From Hydrogenophaga sp. (GTDB lineage Bacteria > Pseudomonadota > Gammaproteobacteria > Burkholderiales > Burkholderiaceae_C): a stretch of 5,786 bases of DNA. The notes beneath the pieces are model-generated. The model did no database searches, was not told where the DNA came from, and worked only from the letters and a program-made list of their open reading frames with translations. A program made the position numbers and the translations under genes. Position 1 is the first letter of the stretch, and each line of letters begins with the position of its first letter. The stretch is from the NCBI GenBank assembly GCA_025458415.1, contig JALOSN010000184.1, forward strand, positions 1-5,786, read 5' to 3'. Below are positions 1 through 5,786 of this stretch, in pieces.

Positions 1-1259
<1,259 letters not shown>

Positions 1260-1402
1260 GGGAAGACTCCTAAGGTTGAAAAACCGGGTGCTCCATGCGT
1301 CAGCTGATGACCTGTGGTTCTGTTGTGGGTCCGGACGTCGCGCAGGGGGCTCAAATCAGGGTACGCTTGCGGGCGGAGGTGCCGGCCGGCAGCAAGCCCG
1401 CA

Positions 1403-1430
1403 ATTGTAGGCTCTGGCCGGCTCCTGTCGG
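1403..1430 (-). promoter_or_regulatory. Candidate sigma-70 promoter for ppsA
   Basis: Read on the minus strand there is a -35-like CCGACA (1425-1430, 4 of 6 consensus bases), a 16-bp spacer and a -10-like TACAAT (1403-1408, 5 of 6). It would start transcription near 1396 and give ppsA an untranslated leader of roughly 135 nt. It lies back to back with the candidate ppsR promoter, with 21 bp between the two -35 boxes. This is a consensus match by eye in GC-rich DNA and is unproven. Confidence 0.35.
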
Positions 1431-1451
1431 CACGGAGGCTCCGGCCCCGGC

Positions 1452-1479
1452 TTGAAACCACCTCAATGTCGCCTGAAAT
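1452..1479 (+). promoter_or_regulatory. Candidate sigma-70 promoter for ppsR
   Basis: TTGAAA (1452-1457, 4 of 6) is followed by a 16-bp spacer and TGAAAT (1474-1479, 4 of 6). Transcription would begin near 1486, giving a leader of about 40 nt before the ppsR ATG. This is the most AT-rich stretch of the intergenic region on this side. Both boxes are imperfect, so the call is tentative. Confidence 0.3.
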
Positions 1480-1524
1480 TCTTTCGGCCCCCCCTGGGGT
1501 CATGTCCCGACGAGTCAACCGATC

Positions 1525-2346
1525 ATGCCCAACCGAACGGCCTTTTTCATCTCTGATGGCACCGGCATCACGGCCGAGACCTTCGGCAACGCCATCCTGG
1601 CCCAGTTTGAGGCCCCTGTGCGGCGCGTGCGCCTGCCGTTCCTGGACGACGTCGACAAGGCCCACCAGGCCGTGCGGCAGATCAACCACACGGCGGAAGT
1701 CGAAGGCAAGCGCCCGCTGGTGTTCACCACCGTCGTCAACATGGAGGTGTTGCAGGTGGTCAAGGCGCACTGCCAGGGCATGATCCTGGACATGTTCGGC
1801 ACCTTCGTCGAGCCCCTGGAGACCGAGCTGGGCATCAAGTCCAACCACCGGGTCGGCCGCTTCTCCGACGTGTCCAAGAGCGAGGCCTACCACAACCGCA
1901 TCGAGGCCATCAACTTCTCGCTGGCCCACGACGACGGGCAGAGCCACAAGGACCTGGAGGACTCCGATGTCATCCTGGTCGGGGTCAGCCGCAGCGGCAA
2001 GACCCCCACCTCGCTGTACCTGGCCATGCAGCATGGCCTGAAGGCGTCCAACTACCCGCTGATCCCGGAAGACTTCGAGCGGCGCAAGCTGCCACCCGCC
2101 CTGGTGGCCCACCGCAAGAAACTGTTCGGTCTGACGATTGCGCCCGATCGCCTGGCCGAGATCCGCAACGAGCGCCGGCCCAACTCGCGCTACGCCAGCC
2201 TGGACAACTGCCGCCACGAAGTCGCCGAAGCCGAAGCCATGATGCGCCGCGAAGGCATACGCTGGCTGTCGACCACCACCAAATCGATCGAAGAGATCGC
2301 CACCACCATCCTGCAGGAGATCCGGCCCGAGCGGTTGGCTTACTGA
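1525..2346 (+). CDS. ppsR: PEP synthase regulatory protein (bifunctional Ser/Thr kinase and phosphorylase, PpsR/DUF299 family)
   Basis: Members of this family inactivate PEP synthase by ADP-dependent phosphorylation of a threonine beside its catalytic histidine, and reactivate it by phosphate-dependent removal of that phosphate. The 273-residue product has the family's usual length. It carries the N-terminal ISDGTGITAE segment (9-18), the Walker-A-like ADP-binding loop GVSRSGKT (153-160) followed by PTSLYLA, the YPLIPEDF segment (177-184), and a C-terminal STTTKSIEEIATTIL helix (249-263). The ATG at 1525 begins the conserved protein, and no in-frame upstream start fits better. No strong Shine-Dalgarno sequence precedes it, only a weak purine run near 1510, so translation may be modest. 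It is divergent from its target ppsA, a common arrangement. The kinase/phosphorylase role comes from the family, not from this sequence. Confidence 0.95.
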   Translation: MPNRTAFFISDGTGITAETFGNAILAQFEAPVRRVRLPFLDDVDKAHQAVRQINHTAEVEGKRPLVFTTVVNMEVLQVVKAHCQGMILDMFGTFVEPLETELGIKSNHRVGRFSDVSKSEAYHNRIEAINFSLAHDDGQSHKDLEDSDVILVGVSRSGKTPTSLYLAMQHGLKASNYPLIPEDFERRKLPPALVAHRKKLFGLTIAPDRLAEIRNERRPNSRYASLDNCRHEVAEAEAMMRREGIRWLSTTTKSIEEIATTILQEIRPERLAY

Positions 2347-2349
2347 GCA

Positions 2350-2368
2350 CCTGGCCGCAGCGGCCAGG
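2350..2368. terminator. Perfect 8-bp hairpin between ppsR and the convergent membrane-protein gene
   Basis: CCTGGCCG (2350-2357) and CGGCCAGG (2361-2368) form a perfect 8-bp GC-rich stem with a 3-nt CAG loop, starting 4 nt after the ppsR stop codon. No T-run follows on either strand, so it is not a textbook intrinsic terminator. Its place between convergent genes suggests a bidirectional transcript-end hairpin. Confidence 0.4.
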
Positions 2369-2424
2369 ACCAGCCCTGACGACCGTCCTGCCGTCCCGCC
2401 GACCGGGCAAAGGCAAACCCGGGC

Positions 2425-2850
2425 TCACCTGGCCTTGCCGGCTGCGTCGGTTTTCTTCTTGCTGACGAAGCCGTGCGCCTGGCGACTGAGGGCGAACGAG
2501 GCGAACAGCTTGATCCACAGGGTGCTTCCCGCCACCGCGATCCACTGGTCACGGCCCAGAACGTAGGCGTCGGCTGATTCACCCAGCAGACCTGCCGCCC
2601 CCAGCAGCGGCACAGCCAGCACCGACACCAGCACACCCACCATCACCACGCCGCCGATCAGGTTGATCGCCATCTCGTAGGGCGCGTACTTCTCGGCATT
2701 GGGCGGCGCGACGCCCCGCTTGAGGGCCACTTCGGAGAAGTCCCGGCGCACCAGAATGCGCCAGGCCCGGCGCAACCAGAAGAAGGCCACCGGGAACAGG
2801 GCCAAGAGAAACAGCCAATCGATGATGGCGATGCTGACGGTCCAATCCAT
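2425..2850 (-). CDS. Unrecognised small inner-membrane protein, 141 residues
   Basis: I do not recognise this family. The 141-residue product has a hydrophobic segment at about 8-26, then a basic stretch (RRAWRILVRR, 27-36) that should face the cytoplasm. A long hydrophobic segment follows at about 62-90 (INLIGGVVMV..., rich in Gly, Val and Leu), a weaker one at about 103-121, and a lysine-rich tail (KKKTDAAGKAR). That suggests two or three membrane spans. The ATG at 2848-2850 is supported by AAGGA (2858-2862) with 7-nt spacing. Base composition matches the neighbours. It lies downstream of the symporter operon on the same strand, but a strong terminator intervenes, so it probably has its own promoter or depends on readthrough. 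It converges on ppsR. That it is a real gene rests on the ribosome site, the coherent membrane-protein composition and the fit between neighbours. Confidence 0.8.
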   Translation of the reverse strand: MDWTVSIAIIDWLFLLALFPVAFFWLRRAWRILVRRDFSEVALKRGVAPPNAEKYAPYEMAINLIGGVVMVGVLVSVLAVPLLGAAGLLGESADAYVLGRDQWIAVAGSTLWIKLFASFALSRQAHGFVSKKKTDAAGKAR

Positions 2851-2885
2851 GCCGACGTCCTTGATGCGAATGAACGCATTGTCTC

Positions 2886-2919
2886 AATAAAAAACCCCGC
2901 TGGCTGAGCCAACGGGGTT
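2886..2919 (-). terminator. Intrinsic terminator of the symporter operon
   Basis: Read on the minus strand, AACCCCG (2913-2919) pairs with CGGGGTT (2893-2899). The inner arm can also pair, through TGGCT with AGCCA. The stem runs into a T-run (TTTTTT then ATT, 2886-2894). It lies about 43 nt beyond the symporter stop codon and has the correct polarity for that gene. Confidence 0.88.
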
Positions 2920-2962
2920 GCTAGCGTCACACCTCCGCCCGGGCGGAGATGGTCAGGCGTGC

Positions 2963-4771
2963 TCAGTGGCCGGCGACCGCGGCACCTGCACCCTTGGGAA
3001 TCCGGACCGCTTCGACCATGTCCTGAACATGCTGCGGCACGGTGCCGGAGACCTTGCTGACCAGGATGGCCACCACAAAGTTCACGATCGCGCCCACGGT
3101 GCCGAAGGCGCCCGGGGTCAGACCGAAGAAGCTGTTCGGGCCGCCGATGAGTTCCACGTACTCGGTACCCTTGATGAAGAAGATACCGTGGTGGGCGAAC
3201 ACATAGAAGGCGGTCACGAACATGCCAGCGATCATGCCGGCGATGGCGCCCTTGTCGGTGACGGTCTTGGTGAAGATGCCCATCATGATCGCGGGGAACA
3301 GCGAGGACGCTGCCAGACCGAAGGCCAGGGCCACGGTGGCCGCCGCAAAGCCCGGCGGGTTCAGACCCAGATAACCCGCCAGGATGATGGCGAACACCAT
3401 GGAGATCTTGCCCGCCAGCAGTTCACTCTTCTCGCTCATGTCGGGTATGAAGGTGCGCTTGAGCAGGTCGTGCGAGAAGGCCGACGAGATGGCCAGCAGC
3501 AGGCCGGCAGCGGTCGACAGGGCGGCGGCCATGGCGCCGGCGGCCACCAGGGCAATCACCCAGTTGGGCAGCTGCGCAATCTCGGGGTTGGCCAGCACGA
3601 TGATGTCCGCGTTCACGGTCAGCTCACTGCCCTTCCAGCCAGCGGCGTCGGCCTTGGCCAGGACCGCCTCGTTCTTGGTCTTGTCGTTGTAGTACTGGAT
3701 ACGGCCGTCACCGTTCTTGTCCTCGAACTTCAGCAGACCGGTCTTTTCCCAGCGCTTGACCCATTCCGGACGGTCTTCGTACTTCAGGCTGGCCTCAGGG
3801 GCGAACAGATCGCCCTTCTGCGAAGCGACATTGGCGTCGATGCCCATGCCGCCATCGGCCTTCTGAACGATACCGACGTTGGTGTTGAAGGTGCCGTGCA
3901 GGTTCAGGCGGGCCATCGCACCCACGGCCGGAGCCACGGTGTAGAGCAGCGCGATGAACACCAGCGTCCAGCCAGCCGAATAGCGCGCGTCGGCGACTTT
4001 GGGCACGGTGAAGAAGCGGATGATCACGTGCGGCAGACCGGCGGTACCGATCATCAGCGAGATGGTGAAGAACGCCATGTTCAGCGTGGAGCCGGCCGAC
4101 TGGGTCGTGTACTGCGCGAAGCCCAGATCGGTCACCACCTGGTCGAGCTTGGTCAGCAGCGACACGCCGGTGAGGTTCAGCGAGATGAACAGTGCCGGAA
4201 TCGTGTAGGCGATGATCAGCACGATGTACTGGGCGACCTGGGTGTAGGTGATGCCCTTCATGCCACCGAACACCGCATAGGCGAACACGATGGCCATGCC
4301 GATGTAGATGCCGGTTTCGCTGGACACGCCAAGGAAACGCGCGAAGGTGATACCCACGCCGGTCATCTGGCCCACGATGTAGACCACGCAGATGATCAGC
4401 AGGCAGATCACGGCCACAGTACGAGCGGTCGATGAGTAGTAACGGTCACCGATGAACTCGGGCACCGTGAACTTGCCGAACTTGCGCAGGTACGGGGCCA
4501 GCAGCATGGCCAGCAGCACGTAGCCGCCGGTCCAGCCCATCAGGAACACGGCGCCGCCGTAGCCCATGTTGGAAATCAGGCCGGCCATGGAGATGAAGGA
4601 GGCGGCCGACATCCAGTCGGCGGCCGTGGCCATGCCGTTGGTGACCGGGCCCACGCCGCCGCCGGCCACGTAGAACTCGGACGTGCTGCCTGCACGCGCC
4701 CAGAATGCAATGCCGAGGTACAGCGCGAAGCTGGCACCGACGACCAGATAGGTTAGGGTCTGAAGATCCAT
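2963..4771 (-). CDS. Sodium:solute symporter large subunit (SSS family, VC_2705-like, ActP-related)
   Basis: An inner-membrane secondary transporter of the sodium:solute symporter family, 602 residues, with about 13 predicted spans. It resembles the VC_2705-type large subunit that is paired with a DUF4212 small subunit. Visible signatures are the N-terminal SEFYVAGGGVGPVTNGMATAADWMSAASFI region (31-60), GYGGAVFLMGWTGGY (70-84), and the core SSS motif ALSTAAGLLLAISSAFSHDLL (417-437), whose Ser/Thr residues probably belong to the sodium site. A long hydrophilic insert at about 288-402 separates two spans and contains an EF-hand-like DKNGDGRIQYYND (351-363). The ATG at 4769-4771 has AAGGA (4780-4784) at 8-nt spacing, placed right after the small-subunit stop. 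ActP relatives carry acetate and similar short carboxylates. The substrate here is inferred only from that and from the ppsA neighbourhood. A gene name actP would be an over-call. Confidence 0.93.
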   Translation of the reverse strand: MDLQTLTYLVVGASFALYLGIAFWARAGSTSEFYVAGGGVGPVTNGMATAADWMSAASFISMAGLISNMGYGGAVFLMGWTGGYVLLAMLLAPYLRKFGKFTVPEFIGDRYYSSTARTVAVICLLIICVVYIVGQMTGVGITFARFLGVSSETGIYIGMAIVFAYAVFGGMKGITYTQVAQYIVLIIAYTIPALFISLNLTGVSLLTKLDQVVTDLGFAQYTTQSAGSTLNMAFFTISLMIGTAGLPHVIIRFFTVPKVADARYSAGWTLVFIALLYTVAPAVGAMARLNLHGTFNTNVGIVQKADGGMGIDANVASQKGDLFAPEASLKYEDRPEWVKRWEKTGLLKFEDKNGDGRIQYYNDKTKNEAVLAKADAAGWKGSELTVNADIIVLANPEIAQLPNWVIALVAAGAMAAALSTAAGLLLAISSAFSHDLLKRTFIPDMSEKSELLAGKISMVFAIILAGYLGLNPPGFAAATVALAFGLAASSLFPAIMMGIFTKTVTDKGAIAGMIAGMFVTAFYVFAHHGIFFIKGTEYVELIGGPNSFFGLTPGAFGTVGAIVNFVVAILVSKVSGTVPQHVQDMVEAVRIPKGAGAAVAGH

Positions 4772-4786
4772 GTTGATCGTCCTTGA

Positions 4787-5047
4787 TTAGTCTTCTTGCA
4801 TGCCGAACTTGCGGTCGATCTGTCCCATCTTCTTGGCGTAGTAGAAGATCAACGCAATGAAGATGTAGATGGAGCCTTGCTGGGCAAACCAGAAGCCCAG
4901 CGGATAACCGCCGAGCTTGATGCCGTTGAGCATCGGGGCCAGCACGATGCCAGCGATGTACGAACACAGTGCCCAGATGATCAGGACCTTGGTCAGCAAT
5001 CCCAGCGTTGCGGACCAGTACGCCTTCGCGTTGCTGTCTAGTTTCAT
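4787..5047 (-). CDS. Symporter small subunit, DUF4212 family
   Basis: An 86-residue membrane protein of the type found immediately upstream of VC_2705-like sodium:solute symporters. The typical opening AKAYWSATLGLLTKVLIIWAL (7-27) leads into the first span (about 16-38). The segment GGYPLGFWFAQQGSIYIFIALIFYYAKKMGQIDRKFG (46-82) holds the second span, with a basic and therefore probably cytoplasmic C-terminus. A longer reading frame extends upstream to 5113. The start at 5045-5047 is preferred because AGGAG (5057-5061) sits 9 nt before it, while the next upstream ATG directly abuts that AGGAG with no spacing. Only 15 nt separate its stop from the large subunit, so the two are surely co-transcribed. 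The family's biochemical role is poorly known. It presumably assembles with or stabilises the transporter. Confidence 0.93.
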   Translation of the reverse strand: MKLDSNAKAYWSATLGLLTKVLIIWALCSYIAGIVLAPMLNGIKLGGYPLGFWFAQQGSIYIFIALIFYYAKKMGQIDRKFGMQED

Positions 5048-5056
5048 GTCAGTCAT

Positions 5057-5061
5057 CTCCT
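5057..5061 (-). promoter_or_regulatory. Ribosome binding site deciding the DUF4212 start
   Basis: AGGAG on the minus strand lies 9 nt before the ATG at 5045-5047. It directly touches another in-frame ATG three codons upstream, which is therefore an unlikely start. Confidence 0.8.
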
Positions 5062-5196
5062 GAGAGTGATTGCGGTGGGAGCGGCGAACCGCCACGTTTT
5101 GCATGCCATCCACTGTGCGGTTTTTGGCATTACGGGGCCGACTGTCGTGGCGCTTTCTTACACAAAGATTGCTGCCCTACGAGGCCCCCGCCAAAC

Positions 5197-5213
5197 CTAG
5201 GGTAAGCCCCTAG
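5197..5213. promoter_or_regulatory. Palindrome upstream of the symporter operon, possible activator operator
   Basis: CTAGGG (5197-5202) and CCCTAG (5208-5213) form a perfect 6-bp inverted repeat with a 5-nt spacer, about 150 bp upstream of the DUF4212 start codon. A further half-site-like TAGGG on the minus strand overlaps 5175-5179. No convincing -35 box follows. A weak -10-like TGTAAG lies near 5155-5160, which would suit an activator-dependent promoter. Symmetry and position suggest a dimeric regulator. Which one cannot be read from the sequence. Confidence 0.4.
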
Positions 5214-5297
5214 CAAAGAGCACAACACCTGACACGGAGCTTGCAAATGGCCGAAGAATGCTGGCTCCGACGCTCTCAAAAACTCTGCGATACCAAA

Positions 5298-5329
5298 GAA
5301 GAAGGCCCCGGTATGCCGGGGCCTTCTTC
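5298..5329 (-). terminator. Intrinsic terminator after ahpF
   Basis: A perfect 14-bp stem (5298-5311 with 5316-5329) closes a 4-nt loop. On the minus strand the 3' arm ends in a pyrimidine-rich CCTTCTTC followed by TTT. It lies 24 nt after the ahpF stop codon. The T-run is short and partly inside the stem, but the stem is very strong. It should insulate the symporter promoter region from ahpF transcription. Confidence 0.85.
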
Positions 5330-5353
5330 ATCGGGAATGAGCGCGCGAAGGGC

Positions 5354-5786
5354 TCAGGCGGCCAGCGCGTGCGCGAGTTGCTCGACGGGCGCCGGCGTAC
5401 GGATGAGGTGGTCAAAAGCGCTGAGTGCGGCCTTGGCGCCCTCACCCGCTGCGATCACGATCTGCTTGTAGGGTACCGTGGTGCAGTCGCCGGCGGCGAA
5501 CACGCCTTGCACGTTGGTATGGCCCTTGGCGTCGATCACGATCTCGCCGAAGCGGCTGAGCTCCACCGTGCCCTTGAGCCATTCGGTGTTGGGCACCAGA
5601 CCGATCTGCACGAACACACCTTCCAGCGGCACCAGGTGCTCCTGACCGCTCACGCGGTCCTTGTACTTCAGGCCGTTGACCTTGCCATCGGCACCGGTGA
5701 TCTCGGTGGTCTGCGCATTCAGATGGATGGTCACGTTGGGCAGGCTCTTGAGCTTGCTCACCAGCACCGCGTCGGCCTTGAGCTGG
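5354..5786 (-). CDS. ahpF: Alkyl hydroperoxide reductase subunit F, C-terminal part, 5' end outside window
   Basis: AhpF is the NADH-dependent flavoprotein that reduces the peroxiredoxin AhpC, which detoxifies hydrogen peroxide and organic hydroperoxides in the cytoplasm. The window holds the last 143 codons. It closely matches the end of known AhpF proteins: LNAQTTEITG, GLKYKDRVSG, the GVFVQIGLVPNTEWL segment, GEIVIDAKGHTNVQGVFAAG, and then the FAD-binding GDCTTVPYKQ with AGEGAKAALSAFDHLIRT. The GDC triplet is encoded near 5483-5491. The CxxC redox centre and the N-terminal thioredoxin-like domains lie beyond the window edge. A thioredoxin reductase shares this fold, but the NAQTTEITG and IGLVPNTEWL segments are AhpF-like. 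An ahpC partner would be expected further right. Confidence 0.94.
   Translation of the reverse strand, partial: QLKADAVLVSKLKSLPNVTIHLNAQTTEITGADGKVNGLKYKDRVSGQEHLVPLEGVFVQIGLVPNTEWLKGTVELSRFGEIVIDAKGHTNVQGVFAAGDCTTVPYKQIVIAAGEGAKAALSAFDHLIRTPAPVEQLAHALAA

Noticed and set aside
1351..2217. A 288-codon minus-strand frame opposite ppsR
   Set aside because: It overlaps the conserved ppsR gene and the divergent promoter region, and its product shows no recognisable domain.
2918..4435. A 505-codon open frame on the plus strand opposite the symporter
   Set aside because: The minus-strand frame is a clear SSS transporter with a ribosome site and terminator. The plus-strand product is a His/Gly/Asp/Gln-rich low-information sequence expected from reading membrane-protein codons backwards.
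5083..5093. Short GGCG-AAC-CGCC hairpin upstream of the DUF4212 gene
   Set aside because: The stem is only 4 bp in GC-rich DNA, expected by chance, with no sign that it masks the ribosome site.
4787..5113. Longer 108-residue version of the DUF4212 protein
   Set aside because: The extra 22 residues are basic and unlike the family. The good AGGAG lies inside that extension and serves the ATG at 5045-5047.
5241..5471. Small plus-strand frame after the symporter promoter region
   Set aside because: It reads straight through the ahpF terminator hairpin and into the antisense of the ahpF coding end, and has no ribosome site or recognisable product.

Overview
The window is GC-rich bacterial chromosomal DNA. 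Gene content and protein sequences resemble Betaproteobacteria of the order Burkholderiales, perhaps the Comamonadaceae; this is a judgement from remembered protein sequences, not a search. Five of the six protein genes can be assigned to known families. I see no mobile element, CRISPR array, rRNA or tRNA, and no clear sign of horizontal transfer.

Layout from left to right. Positions 1-1259 (minus strand) hold the N-terminal 419 codons of phosphoenolpyruvate synthase (ppsA), cut by the window edge just before its catalytic histidine region. A 265-bp divergent intergenic region (1260-1524) separates it from ppsR on the plus strand (1525-2346), which encodes the kinase/phosphorylase that switches PEP synthase off and on. 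A perfect hairpin lies just after ppsR. Next, on the minus strand, comes an unrecognised 141-residue membrane protein (2425-2850). Further right is a two-gene minus-strand operon: an 86-residue DUF4212-type small subunit (4787-5047) followed 15 nt later by a 602-residue sodium:solute symporter (2963-4771). It ends at a clear intrinsic terminator (2886-2919). Its upstream region (5048-5297) carries a CTAGGG-N5-CCCTAG palindrome. The right end (5354-5786, minus strand) is the C-terminus of alkyl hydroperoxide reductase subunit F (ahpF), followed by a terminator with a 14-bp stem.

Functional reading: PpsA makes PEP from pyruvate and PpsR controls it, so these genes serve gluconeogenic growth on C2/C3 acids. 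The neighbouring SSS symporter belongs to a branch related to acetate/pyruvate transporters, and the obvious inference is that it imports a small monocarboxylate feeding this step. The substrate cannot be read from the sequence. The ahpF end belongs to a separate peroxide-defence unit.

The least explained items are an EF-hand-like acidic loop in a long, probably periplasmic insert of the symporter, the palindrome upstream of the symporter operon, and the unknown membrane protein. Nothing here looks like a wholly new multi-gene system.
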